Counted from the first letter of the stretch, positions 1 to 7,181 are shown. The stretch is 10,025 nt of DNA from Bacteroidota bacterium (GCA_016844425.1 JAERML010000124.1:1-10025); one strand, 5' to 3'. Numbers and translations are program-made. Notes: generated by a model from the sequence alone, not told the origin.

Positions 1-2
1 TC

Positions 3-164
3 AGTCTTGACTTCAACCTCGACCTAAGCCGTGAACTTGATCGTTACAACGCCCGCGTGGTTGCCACTGAACGGACGAAAGAAAGTTCTGTCACCATACA
101 TATTGTGGTGAACGGAAAGACCATCGAGAGCATTAGTTTTATCACCAAGAAAGAACTTCAGTAA
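3..164 (+). CDS. C-terminal end of an unrecognised protein (5' partial)
   Basis: An open frame enters from the left edge and ends at TAA 162-164, giving about 53 residues that finish in ITKKELQ. The frame reads without a stop from base 3 and codon use looks like that of the neighbouring genes. The tail is polar, with a run of alternating hydrophobic residues (VTIHIVV, then ESISFI) that suggests beta strands, as in the end of a beta-sandwich domain. I do not recognise the family, and there is too little sequence to name a function. It lies 74 bases upstream of the glyS ATG in the same direction, so it may share a transcript with glyS. The gene start and any signal peptide are outside the window. 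Confidence 0.55.
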   Translation, partial: SLDFNLDLSRELDRYNARVVATERTKESSVTIHIVVNGKTIESISFITKKELQ

Positions 165-170
165 GCAATG

Positions 171-177
171 AGAGGAA
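171..177 (+). promoter_or_regulatory. Shine-Dalgarno-like AGAGGAA upstream of glyS
   Basis: A purine-rich AGAGGAA lies just after the preceding stop codon. It is over 60 bases from the first in-frame ATG of glyS (239), and that ATG has no Shine-Dalgarno of its own. The glyS frame is open through this stretch, and reads TIDTEKTQK after an in-frame CTG at 179 and ACC at 182. Start codons in range would be CTG 179 (too close) or ATC 185 (ideal distance but a very rare start). The site therefore hints that translation begins upstream of 239, though no conventional start codon supports this. Confidence 0.3.
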
Positions 178-238
178 CCTGACCATCGATACAGAGAAAA
201 CGCAAAAACCCGGCACCCAGGTTGGCAATGCCGGCATT

Positions 239-670
239 ATGGACAAGGTTGTCTCCCTCAGCAAACGGCGTGGGTTTGTGTTCCAGTCGAGCGAGATCTA
301 CGGTGGCCTGAACGGATGCTGGGACTACGGTCCACTGGGTGTTGAGCTTCTCAGGAATGTCAAGGATGCCTGGTGGAAGGCTATGACGTATCGGGAAGAC
401 ATCGAAGGCGTCGATGCAGCCATACTGATGCATCCGCGCGTATGGGAAGCCTCCGGCCACGTGGAGAACTTCACGGACCCGATGGTGGATTGCAAACAGT
501 GCAAGTCCCGCTATCGTGTGGACATTTTGTTTGAGGAAACATCCATCAAAAAGCAGAAGGATGCATGGCGAGAGCTCGATCCAAACGCGCCCAAAGGTCA
601 GGTTACTGACGAAGAAGTGCAGAAGCAATTCGCCATCCTTCGTTTACCGGGGCGCGCAAGTTCAACTTGA
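239..670 (+). CDS. glyS: Glycyl-tRNA synthetase, N-terminal part (frameshifted)
   Basis: This is the first fragment of a class II, single-chain (alpha2, eukaryote-like) glycyl-tRNA synthetase, which charges tRNA-Gly with glycine using ATP in the cytoplasm. Family signatures are clear: [15 protein letters not shown] at residues 9-23, [10 protein letters not shown] at 28-37 (motif 1 region), the conserved [14 protein letters not shown] segment, and a Cys pair C85-x-x-C88. After about base 648 the frame becomes non-family sequence and stops at 670. The true protein continues in another frame (next entry). In relatives with a zinc knuckle a second CxxC follows just before the [10 protein letters not shown] block; here it is missing at the break. 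ATG 239 is the first conventional start, but upstream in-frame residues and a Shine-Dalgarno at 171-177 leave an earlier start possible. Confidence 0.85.
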   Translation: MDKVVSLSKRRGFVFQSSEIYGGLNGCWDYGPLGVELLRNVKDAWWKAMTYREDIEGVDAAILMHPRVWEASGHVENFTDPMVDCKQCKSRYRVDILFEETSIKKQKDAWRELDPNAPKGQVTDEEVQKQFAILRLPGRASST

Positions 671-1614
671 TGTTCAAAACGTTCGTCGGCCCGGTTGAGG
701 ATGCAAGCGCTATTGTATATCTTCGACCGGAGACAGCGCAGGGGATCTTCGTGAACTTCCTGAATGTGCAGTCCGCTTCCCGGCAGAAGCCACCGTTCGG
801 CATCGCACAAATCGGCAAGGCCTTCCGCAACGAAATCAACACGAAGAATTTTCTCTTCCGCACACGCGAATTTGAGCAAATGGAGATGCAATTCTTTGTG
901 AAGCCGGGGAGCGACGTAGAGTGGTTCAATCGGTGGAAGGAGGAACGGATGAAGTGGTTCCTCGAACTCGGAATGACGAAGGACAAGCTGCAGTGGCACC
1001 AGCATCCGCCGGACAAGCTGGCTCACTATGCAAAGGATGCGTTCGACATTGAGTACCAGTTCCCGTTTGGGTGGGGAGAGATCGAAGGGATCCATAACCG
1101 GACCGACTTCGACCTGGCGCGGCATGAGGAATACTCGGGGAAGTCTCTCAAGTACTATGATGAACAGACCAAGGAACGCTACATCCCATACATCATCGAG
1201 ACATCTGCAGGAGCGAGTCGTTCCTTCATGGCCTTTCTGGTTGACGCTTATCGCGAAGAGGAAGCTCCAACGGCCGACGGGAAGACAGAGGTTCGCACCG
1301 TCTTGAAATTCCATCCCCGGCTCGCGCCAATCAAAGCCGCGGTGTTTCCTCTTGTAAACAGAGACGGGATGCCTGAGATTGCAAAGCAAATCGAGATGGC
1401 GCTTCGTCCGCACATGCGAGTATTCTACGATGACAGCGGCGCTGTGGGGCGACGGTACCGACGGCAGGATGAGATCGGGACGCCGTTCTGCATTACCGTG
1501 GACTCGCAAACACTCGCGGATCAGACAGTGACCGTCCGGGAAAGGGACTCCATGCAGCAGGAGCGTGTAGACGTGTCCCAGTTGCGCGACTACTTACAGC
1601 GGAAATTGTACTAA
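667..1614 (+). CDS. glyS: Glycyl-tRNA synthetase, catalytic core and anticodon-binding part (frameshifted)
   Basis: This is the main part of the same glycyl-tRNA synthetase, one frame away from the first fragment. Family homology in this frame begins near base 649 (GARKFNL), so the TTG 667 or ATG 670 opening the listed frame is probably not a real start. Numbering from 667: [13 protein letters not shown] at 19-31, motif 2 at 53-77 (FRNEI through [14 protein letters not shown]), the RTDFDL substrate loop at 145-150, and motif 3 around 178-195 with its arginine at R185 ([16 protein letters not shown]). A C-terminal HGTP anticodon-binding domain starts at about 219 ([12 protein letters not shown]) and includes [10 protein letters not shown]. 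Catalytic motifs look intact. Together the two parts span about 458 codons, the usual size for this enzyme type. Loss of function is therefore limited to the junction. Confidence 0.88.
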   Translation: MMFKTFVGPVEDASAIVYLRPETAQGIFVNFLNVQSASRQKPPFGIAQIGKAFRNEINTKNFLFRTREFEQMEMQFFVKPGSDVEWFNRWKEERMKWFLELGMTKDKLQWHQHPPDKLAHYAKDAFDIEYQFPFGWGEIEGIHNRTDFDLARHEEYSGKSLKYYDEQTKERYIPYIIETSAGASRSFMAFLVDAYREEEAPTADGKTEVRTVLKFHPRLAPIKAAVFPLVNRDGMPEIAKQIEMALRPHMRVFYDDSGAVGRRYRRQDEIGTPFCITVDSQTLADQTVTVRERDSMQQERVDVSQLRDYLQRKLY

Positions 1615-1635
1615 CGAATCTTCCTTCATCACATT

Positions 1636-1644
1636 AAAGGAGAG
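1636..1644 (+). promoter_or_regulatory. Ribosome binding site AAAGGAGAG of the OmpA-like lipoprotein gene
   Basis: AAAGGAGAG ends 6 bases before ATG 1651. This is a near-consensus Shine-Dalgarno at good spacing, so it decides the start at 1651 over the internal ATG at 1663. Confidence 0.75.
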
Positions 1645-1650
1645 AAAGAT

Positions 1651-2322
1651 ATGATTATCTCGATGCGGTCTGGAATTACCCTGGTATTGATTGCCTCATT
1701 CCTTATGATGGGATGCAGCGCCAGCAGCACAGTCAAGGGTGGCGCCATCGGTGCGGCGGCGGGAGGGGTTATTGGTGCGGTGATCGGCAAACAAGCTGGA
1801 AATACCGCCGTGGGTGCCATCATCGGAGCCGCCGTGGGCGGCACAGCGGGCGCGTTGATCGGCCGGTATATGGACAAGCAGGCCGAGGAGATCCAGCATG
1901 ACATTGAAGGGGCAAAGGTAGAACGAATCGGTGAGGGGATCAAGATTACATTTGATTCTGGTATTCTGTTCGAGACGGGCAAATCGAGTCTTCAGCCAAC
2001 GGCCAAGGCCAATATTGAGAAGCTCTCCAAGATCCTGAACAAGTATGAGGACACGAATATCCTGATCGAAGGCCACACCGATGCGGATGGCTCGGATGAG
2101 TTCAACCAGAAGCTCTCGGATTCCCGTGCAGCGGCGGTGGCGGGCCATGCCAAAGGGCAAGGTGTTGTGGGCTCACGGATCACAACCGTGGGATACGGTG
2201 AGACTCAGCCCGTTGCGGGTAACGACACGGCTGATGGGAAAAAGCTGAATCGGCGGGTAGAGATTGCCGTCTTTGCCAACGACGACCTGAAAGATGCGGC
2301 AATGAAGAACGAACTGCAGTAA
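1651..2322 (+). CDS. OmpA-family lipoprotein with glycine-zipper domain
   Basis: This is an outer-membrane lipoprotein predicted to tether the outer membrane to peptidoglycan. Residues 1-22 form a lipoprotein signal peptide ending in LMMGC, with C22 as the lipidated cysteine. Residues about 30-72 are a glycine-zipper segment rich in GAIGAAAGG-type repeats, typical of the two-helix membrane-associating domain seen in YiaD-like proteins. Residues about 95-210 form an OmpA C-terminal domain: FDSGILFETGKSSL, then GHTDADGS with D144, then LSDSRA with R159. The 15-residue Asp-Arg spacing matches the pair that binds diaminopimelate in OmpA homologues. The domain ends with GYGETQP and LNRRVEI. The protein has 223 residues, normal for this architecture. 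The gene sits 36 bases after the glyS stop and could be read from the same transcript; a terminator follows it. The lipid-anchor, zipper and peptidoglycan-binding assignments are strong; the precise partner is inferred. Confidence 0.9.
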   Translation: MIISMRSGITLVLIASFLMMGCSASSTVKGGAIGAAAGGVIGAVIGKQAGNTAVGAIIGAAVGGTAGALIGRYMDKQAEEIQHDIEGAKVERIGEGIKITFDSGILFETGKSSLQPTAKANIEKLSKILNKYEDTNILIEGHTDADGSDEFNQKLSDSRAAAVAGHAKGQGVVGSRITTVGYGETQPVAGNDTADGKKLNRRVEIAVFANDDLKDAAMKNELQ

Positions 2323-2337
2323 TGATCCGACACCTTT

Positions 2338-2376
2338 GCGCGCGGCCATTCAAACGCGTGGCCGCGCGCTTATTTT
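2338..2376 (+). terminator. Rho-independent terminator after the OmpA-like gene
   Basis: A perfect 11-base-pair GC-rich stem (GCGCGCGGCCA at 2338-2348 pairing with TGGCCGCGCGC at 2359-2369) encloses a 10-base loop and is followed by TTATTTT. It lies 16 bases after the stop at 2322 and separates the glyS/OmpA unit from the FN3 gene. Confidence 0.85.
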
Positions 2377-2392
2377 CGGACTCTTTCCCGCC

Positions 2393-2423
2393 TTTGAATT
2401 TCCGATCCCATTTGTTATATTTG
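2393..2423 (+). promoter_or_regulatory. Bacteroidetes-type promoter of the FN3 gene
   Basis: TTTG at 2393-2396 and TATATTTG at 2416-2423 are separated by 19 bases. They match the established Bacteroidetes primary-sigma consensus (-33 TTTG, -7 TAnnTTTG) exactly. The pair lies just after a terminator and about 36 bases before ATG 2459, so position also fits. Transcription would start near 2427-2431, giving a leader of about 30 bases. This is a motif match only. Confidence 0.6.
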
Positions 2424-2458
2424 TCCAACCTTTTTACTAACAAGCAGACGGAACCAGA

Positions 2459-3352
2459 ATGAGACTCTCTCCCCGAGTGGCCGTTCCCTTCACTGTGGCA
2501 TTGCTTGCATTACGTTGCGGTGACAACATAGAGAGTCCCGGCTCGGGGGGCACGTTCGGGCCGCCACAAAACGTGAAGGCGGCATCGATCAACAGTTCCA
2601 CTATCCGCCTCGACTGGTCGCCTGCACCGGCATCCAGCGATTCCACCTTTCGCGGATACATTGTTCAATGGGGAAGCAGGGCAGACACGGTCCCCAAGAT
2701 CTCTTTTTCCATGACGATTGACTCCCTCGGTCAGGGGCAGACACTCTTCTCCCTCTATTCACTTCGCACGACCGGTCAACTGAGCGATCCCGCACTCATC
2801 CGTTGGGCACCGGCTGCGCGGTTCGATTCGGCTATCGTTGTCTTCGAGAACAACACTGCAGCATCCACTCGCGAGGAAGGTGTCAACGTCGGCACAAGAA
2901 CGACGAACCCTTCCGCCATGGTCATCGAGCCCGCTGATCCGGCAGTTGTTCAGCGCATGGATTTGTATTTCTATGGAGGGCGGGGACCGATCAGGGATTC
3001 CCTTGCCATGTGGAGTGCCAGCCTGTTTGTCGGCATACTCAATCAGACGCGGTTCTCTACGGTCATGCACGCGGCGGCGTCATTGGACTTTGCCATCGGA
3101 TCGTTCCCCGACCCGGGGACATTCACCAAAGATAGTATTGCTGTTGTTGATAACACGATCTACTATGCGCGGGTGATCGGTGAGCCGCAGGAAGTGAATT
3201 ACTGCCGAATTCATCTGCATGTCCGGGCGGCATCAATCTTTCCCAACAGAATCATTGAAGTGCGTATTTCGCTCTTTGCAGGGCCGATCGACCGCCCGCG
3301 AAGGTTAAGAAACCTGGCAAGCCTATTCGCTATTGGCAATACCTACCACTGA
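2459..3352 (+). CDS. Secreted fibronectin type III domain protein, function unknown
   Basis: This is an exported protein of 297 residues with no recognised enzymatic function. Residues 1-20 look like a signal peptide (MRLSPR followed by a hydrophobic VAVPFTVALLAL). It reaches a cysteine at C20 followed by GDN, as in lipoproteins, but the residue before the cysteine is Arg rather than Gly/Ala, so lipidation is doubtful. Residues about 35-118 fit a fibronectin type III domain: PPQNVKAASINSSTIRLDW, then FRGYIVQWG, then SLRTTGQLSDPALIRWAPA. The remaining 180 residues have beta-rich sequence (MDLYFYGG, DNTIYYARVIG, NYCRIHLHV) that I cannot place in a family. The basic tail after about residue 275 looks unlike the rest and could reflect a late frame change. 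The gene has its own candidate promoter and a weak ribosome binding site. A surface or envelope role is inferred from the export signal and FN3 domain only. Confidence 0.75.
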   Translation: MRLSPRVAVPFTVALLALRCGDNIESPGSGGTFGPPQNVKAASINSSTIRLDWSPAPASSDSTFRGYIVQWGSRADTVPKISFSMTIDSLGQGQTLFSLYSLRTTGQLSDPALIRWAPAARFDSAIVVFENNTAASTREEGVNVGTRTTNPSAMVIEPADPAVVQRMDLYFYGGRGPIRDSLAMWSASLFVGILNQTRFSTVMHAAASLDFAIGSFPDPGTFTKDSIAVVDNTIYYARVIGEPQEVNYCRIHLHVRAASIFPNRIIEVRISLFAGPIDRPRRLRNLASLFAIGNTYH

Positions 3353-3394
3353 CCTTGTTGTACCGCAGTTCCCATTCATTGCCAAGTGTTCGCA

Positions 3395-4318
3395 ATGCAA
3401 TTCACAACCATCTTCCTTACTCGCCACGGCGAGCTCCGAGCCGGATGGAGACTGCTGCTCTTTGTCCTCATCACATCGTGCATCGGGTTTCTGATTGCCG
3501 CCCCTTTTTTGGTCTTCAAGATCGCAACGAGTTTCCTGGTTACTTTGCTGGCATTGATGGCTTCGCTCCTCGGGTCATTCGTCATGACGCGCTATATCAA
3601 CAAGAAGCCCTTCGCAGCCATTGGCTTCTCGATTCATCCTGGCACGTTCCGGGAGGTGGGCATGGGGCTGCTGCTGGGATTCCTGATGATGACCGGGATT
3701 TTCCTTGTTGAATTCGGAACCGGGCACGCGGTAATAGAATGGCGTGGCCTCGGAATCTGGGATATTCTGTGGATGATTGTTTCTGCGGCAGTCTTTTTTC
3801 TGGTTGCGGCGGTATTGGAGGAGGTGTTGTTTCGGGGCTATCTTTTTCAGACCATGATGCAGGCTATCACCTTTCTCCCGGCAACAGTGCTCATGGCGGT
3901 GCTCTTTGCCGCGGCTCATATGTATAATCCCAACGCAAGCACCTACGGGATCATCAACGTGGGGCTGGCGGCAGTATGGCTTTCTTTTGCCTATCTGAAG
4001 ACACGGAGTCTCTGGCTCCCATGTGGACTCCATTTCAGTTGGAACTTTACGCAAACCTCTATTTACGGCTTTCCCACCACCGGCGCGGCCTTCGCCGATA
4101 AGACCGTTGTGCATCTGACACAGTCCGGACCCGAGTGGATTACCGGGGGTGCATTCGGACCTGAAGGAGGTGTTCTCGCGACGTTGGCACTAATCTTCTG
4201 CACCTGGTACATCCTAAAGTCCAGGCTTCTCGAAGCGCCGGAGGGAATCATCACCCTCGATTCCGTGGAGGATCTTGTACCACCCGGGCAGCAGAAGTCC
4301 GGAGAAGCGACGACATGA
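3395..4318 (+). CDS. CPBP-family intramembrane glutamic endopeptidase
   Basis: This is a multi-pass membrane protein of the CPBP (CAAX prenyl protease / Abi) family, proposed to cleave substrates within the membrane. Numbered from ATG 3395 (307 residues), the three family motifs are all present: EEVLFRG with E142, E143 and R147; FAAAH with H175; and HFSWN with H213 and N217. Hydrophobic segments lie at about 19-40, 46-66, 88-106, 123-142, 160-176, 186-202 and 258-275. The N-terminal NRHGELRAGWR-like motif (TRHGELRAGWRLLLF) is typical of this subfamily. A GTG at 3386 could add three residues, but neither start has a convincing Shine-Dalgarno; ATG 3395 fits the family N-terminus better. The stop overlaps the next start (ATGA at 4315-4318), so translation is probably coupled. 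The substrate is unknown; in other bacteria this family ranges from bacteriocin immunity to protein processing. Confidence 0.88.
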   Translation: MQFTTIFLTRHGELRAGWRLLLFVLITSCIGFLIAAPFLVFKIATSFLVTLLALMASLLGSFVMTRYINKKPFAAIGFSIHPGTFREVGMGLLLGFLMMTGIFLVEFGTGHAVIEWRGLGIWDILWMIVSAAVFFLVAAVLEEVLFRGYLFQTMMQAITFLPATVLMAVLFAAAHMYNPNASTYGIINVGLAAVWLSFAYLKTRSLWLPCGLHFSWNFTQTSIYGFPTTGAAFADKTVVHLTQSGPEWITGGAFGPEGGVLATLALIFCTWYILKSRLLEAPEGIITLDSVEDLVPPGQQKSGEATT

Positions 4319-5394
4319 GCCGTTGGATGATTCTCCTTGCGTTTCTCTGGGGTGTCCATGGTTCCCTTTGCGGACAGGGCGTCGCGAATCAGGAATTTGA
4401 TGCCAAGACCCGTCGGGGAATCGACCTCGTCTATAATCTGGAGTTCGAAAAAGCCGAGCAGGAATTTGGCGAGCTGATCCGGCTTCGCCCGCGAGACCCA
4501 GCCGGACATTTCTTTCACGCGATGGTGCAGTGGTGGAGGATAATCATTAACGTGGACAGCGAAGAATACGACGACCGGTTCATGGACTCTCTCGAGGTGG
4601 TCATCGATCTGTGCGACGAGTTGCTGGAACAGAATGAGAATGATGTGCACGCCCTCTTTTTTAAAGGAGGGTCGATTGGGTTTCAGGGGCGGCTGAAGTT
4701 CCACCGAAACGACTACCTCGGGGCGGCGAACGCGGGTCGCAAGGCTCTTCCCATTGTGCAGGATGCCTCAACGCTTGACCCGGAAAACTACGACGTTCTG
4801 CTCGGCTCGGGGATCTACAATTACTATGCTGAGGTAGTTCCCAACCAGTATCCGTTTCTCAAGCCATTGCTCCTGTTCCTTCCCGCAGAAAAGAAGGGCA
4901 TTGAGCAATTGACCGCTGCTGCGGAAAAGGGGAAGTACGCGTCTGTGGAAACATCCTATTTCCTGATGCAGATCTACTACGCGTACGAAAAGGATTACGC
5001 CAAAGCGCTTGCTCTCGCCGAACGGTTACACCAGCGGTATCCGGGGAATATTTTATTTCACAAATATCTCGGGAGGGTCTATGTTTCCCTCAGTAACTGG
5101 TCGATGGTACAGAAGACTTTTGGAGAGATCGCCGCTCGGGTGTTCAAAGGCCAGCGTGGTTACAATCCTGCGGCAGAGCGGGAAGCGGTGTACTATCTAG
5201 GTCTATGCGACATGAACATCAAGGAACCCTCGGGGTTTATGGTCATGACAAACCTCAAGATAGGGATGATTTACGATGTCCTGTCCAAGAGAGAACTTGC
5301 AGTCCGACAGTATCAGAAGGTGCTGGACATGAAGGAGTATCTCAATTCATACAGACAGGCAGAAGAGTTCATGAAGAAACCGTTCATGCAGTAG
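4315..5394 (+). CDS. Exported tetratricopeptide-repeat protein
   Basis: This is a 359-residue protein with a signal peptide (MSRWMILLAFLWGVHGSLCG, cleavage near residue 20) followed by helical repeats, so it is likely periplasmic or envelope-associated. TPR-like units are visible at about 33-66 (GIDLVYNLEFEKAEQEFGEL, ending in LRPRDPAGH), 213-246 (YFLMQIYYAYEKDYAKALALAERL), 247-280, and 312-345 (NLKIGMIYDVLSKRELAVRQYQKVL). Such repeats bind other proteins; no catalytic motif is seen. The start is supported by GGAGAAG at 4301-4307 and by the ATGA overlap with the CPBP protease gene. The ZIP gene begins 3 bases after its stop. The stretch around residues 298-306 is short for two consecutive TPR helices, suggesting some helix sequence may be missing there. 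Its partner is unknown; co-transcription with a membrane protease and a metal transporter is the only clue. Confidence 0.82.
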   Translation: MSRWMILLAFLWGVHGSLCGQGVANQEFDAKTRRGIDLVYNLEFEKAEQEFGELIRLRPRDPAGHFFHAMVQWWRIIINVDSEEYDDRFMDSLEVVIDLCDELLEQNENDVHALFFKGGSIGFQGRLKFHRNDYLGAANAGRKALPIVQDASTLDPENYDVLLGSGIYNYYAEVVPNQYPFLKPLLLFLPAEKKGIEQLTAAAEKGKYASVETSYFLMQIYYAYEKDYAKALALAERLHQRYPGNILFHKYLGRVYVSLSNWSMVQKTFGEIAARVFKGQRGYNPAAEREAVYYLGLCDMNIKEPSGFMVMTNLKIGMIYDVLSKRELAVRQYQKVLDMKEYLNSYRQAEEFMKKPFMQ

Positions 5395-5397
5395 CTC

Positions 5398-6153
5398 ATG
5401 CAACTGACCATTATCGTCTACGGATTGATTGCAGCCCTCGCGGAGATTCTCGGCGGAGGCCTTGTTGTGTTGCGCAAGGAATGGCCGCGGAAAATTCAGG
5501 AATATCTTCTTGCACTCAGCGCCGGGTTCATCCTCGCACTTGTGTTCATTGAACTGATCCCTGAAGCGATCCGCTCCATTGGTATCCAGGCGCCACTCTA
5601 CATGCTGCTCGGGTACTCGGTGCTGCATTTCTTTGAGCACACGATCGTCGGGCATCTCCATTTTGGGGAAGAGACACATCACGAAGTGATGGTCTCGCGC
5701 ACTGCGAGCATCTCGACCTTTGCCGGGCTGTTCATTCATGCCTTTTTTGACGGCTTTGCCATTTCGGTTGGCATGCAGTTCGACTTCTACCTCGGCCTCC
5801 TTATTTTCTTCGCTGTTCTCCTTCACAAAATCCCGGAAGGGCTGACAATCGCCTCTGTGATGATCGCCGCGGAGCACAGACGGCAGACGGCCTTCCTTGC
5901 CTCCGGGGCAATCGGCGTGGCCACAATGTTGGGGATTCTGAGTGTATTCCTTCTCACAGAGATTAACGAACAGGTGGTAGGTATGGCGTTTGCTTTCTCC
6001 GCCGGGATCGCGACATATGTTGGTGCCAGCGATCTTATACCGGAGATCAACCACTCAAAGAACCGGATAATTCCGCTTCTCGTTTTTGGCGGGATGCTGC
6101 TCTTCTACTTAGGCACATTGGTGCTTGCCCCGTATGCCCATCACTCACATTGA
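5398..6153 (+). CDS. ZIP-family divalent metal transporter
   Basis: This is an inner-membrane transporter of the ZIP family, which imports zinc and sometimes iron, manganese or other divalent cations. Its 251 residues contain eight hydrophobic segments. The metal-site signatures are in the expected helices: HAFFDGFAIS in TM4 (H114, D118) and HKIPEGLTIAS in TM5 (H143, P146, E147). A histidine-rich loop lies between TM3 and TM4 (H81, H86, H88, H94, H95), and the protein ends in HHSH, both common in this family. The start is 3 bases after the TPR gene stop with no clear Shine-Dalgarno, so translation probably depends on upstream coupling. A bidirectional terminator follows. Metal specificity cannot be read from the sequence. 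Confidence 0.92.
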   Translation: MQLTIIVYGLIAALAEILGGGLVVLRKEWPRKIQEYLLALSAGFILALVFIELIPEAIRSIGIQAPLYMLLGYSVLHFFEHTIVGHLHFGEETHHEVMVSRTASISTFAGLFIHAFFDGFAISVGMQFDFYLGLLIFFAVLLHKIPEGLTIASVMIAAEHRRQTAFLASGAIGVATMLGILSVFLLTEINEQVVGMAFAFSAGIATYVGASDLIPEINHSKNRIIPLLVFGGMLLFYLGTLVLAPYAHHSH

Positions 6154-6177
6154 GTTGCCTTCGGGATGAAAGATAGA

Positions 6178-6206
6178 AAACCCGTCTGGTGAGCCCGGAC
6201 GGGTTT
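6178..6206. terminator. Bidirectional terminator between convergent genes
   Basis: AAACCCGTC (6178-6186) pairs perfectly with GACGGGTTT (6198-6206) around an 11-base loop. TTT in the stem then CGATTTT follows on the plus strand, and GGGTTTTC follows on the minus strand. It lies 24 bases after the ZIP stop and 27 bases beyond the stop of the minus-strand PorV-like gene, so it can serve both convergent units. Confidence 0.75.
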
Positions 6207-6233
6207 CGATTTTCTGATTCTGTTTGTTCTGAT

Positions 6234-7181
6234 TTAGAACGAGGTCCCGATCGAGATCCGGTGAAGCTCGCCTATCTTCCCGAGTGAGGAAAGAGCATAG
6301 TCTACTTTGTACTCACTAACCGTAAGGCCAAGTCCGCCGGTGAACCCGGCCAGTCCTGCCGTTGTTCCGATTTTCAACTCTCTCCGTTGTTCATTGTTGT
6401 AGCCGACACGGAGTTGAAGAACTGTGCTGAGCGTGAACTCTCCGCCGACAGAGAACGCCCGGAACCTGTCACCGAATTCCTTCACATCCTCATTCAGCTT
6501 ATGGAAGTTGACATTGAGGAGGAGCGGGAGGCCTTTGGGAACGATAGACCCGCCAATGACAACATCCAGCGGAAGGTCCTCCTTCGTGTCGATATATGAA
6601 CTCAACTGCGCCCCCAGGTTACGAATGCTTGCGCCAACCGTCACACGACTATCGGGCACGGTGTACAGGAGCCCGACATCCGCCGCGAGGCCGGATGACT
6701 TGTAGCTTGCGATAGAGGAGAAGATGTATTTAATGTTCACCCCGAGGTGGAGGTTCTCTTCCACCTGGTTGGCATACCCTAAGGTCAGGGCAAAGTCCCC
6801 TGCACCGAACTTGCCGTTCATGTTTCCAAGTTCGTCAATCTCGTCAAAGGAACCGTAGTTGGTGTAAAGGAGGCCGAGCCCGAAGAAGCCGAGGTCTTCA
6901 TATGGTTGACTGTAGGAAATGTACCCCGAGTTGATGTCGAGCAGGTGTTTGAAAAACCCTATCGACCCCATCGGGGACTGCAATGTGCTTAGTCCCGCGG
7001 GATTATAGAAAAGTATATTGGGGTCGTTCGTGACGGAGACGAAGCTTCCAGCCAGTGCTGCTGCGCGGGAACTGACATCGTTTCTCAGAAAATTGTAGAT
7101 GGTGTTCGACGCTGCCGAGGCCGTGCATTGCACCAAGGTGACGGCAACGACGATGGCTGCGAACCTTACCCGGTTTTTCAT
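6234..7181 (-). CDS. PorV/PorQ-family outer-membrane beta-barrel protein
   Basis: This is a 315-residue outer-membrane protein of the PorV/PorQ type, related to FadL-like barrels and common in the FCB group. Some members take part in type IX secretion. A signal peptide occupies about residues 1-23 (MKNRVRFAAIVVAVTLVQC, then TASA before the cleavage site). The mature N-terminus has the family block SSRAAALAGSFVSVTNDPN (37-55), followed by FYNPAGLSTL (58-67). The rest shows alternating amphipathic strands (GLGLLYTNYG, LHLGVNIKYIF, LQLRVGYNNEQ). It ends in Phe (GTSF), as expected for a barrel recognised by the Bam machinery. The start is set by AAGGAGA (plus-strand 7189-7195) 7 bases upstream. 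It is transcribed alone, convergent with the ZIP run and divergent from rpmE. There is no other type IX gene nearby, so a secretion role is not assigned. Confidence 0.85.
   Translation of the reverse strand: MKNRVRFAAIVVAVTLVQCTASAASNTIYNFLRNDVSSRAAALAGSFVSVTNDPNILFYNPAGLSTLQSPMGSIGFFKHLLDINSGYISYSQPYEDLGFFGLGLLYTNYGSFDEIDELGNMNGKFGAGDFALTLGYANQVEENLHLGVNIKYIFSSIASYKSSGLAADVGLLYTVPDSRVTVGASIRNLGAQLSSYIDTKEDLPLDVVIGGSIVPKGLPLLLNVNFHKLNEDVKEFGDRFRAFSVGGEFTLSTVLQLRVGYNNEQRRELKIGTTAGLAGFTGGLGLTVSEYKVDYALSSLGKIGELHRISIGTSF

Noticed and set aside
598..1509. Long minus-strand open frame (303 codons) opposite glyS
   Set aside because: It lies wholly antisense to clearly conserved GlyRS sequence, and its translation has no recognisable domain; it is a shadow of plus-strand codon use.
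3386..3394. GTG 3386 as the start of the CPBP protease
   Set aside because: It adds only three residues (MFA) to a family-typical N-terminus at ATG 3395 and has no Shine-Dalgarno; kept as an alternative only.
6234..7181. Assignment of the barrel protein as a type IX secretion component
   Set aside because: PorV/PorQ-like proteins are numerous in this group and often have no proven secretion role; no other type IX genes or C-terminal sorting domains were found in the window.
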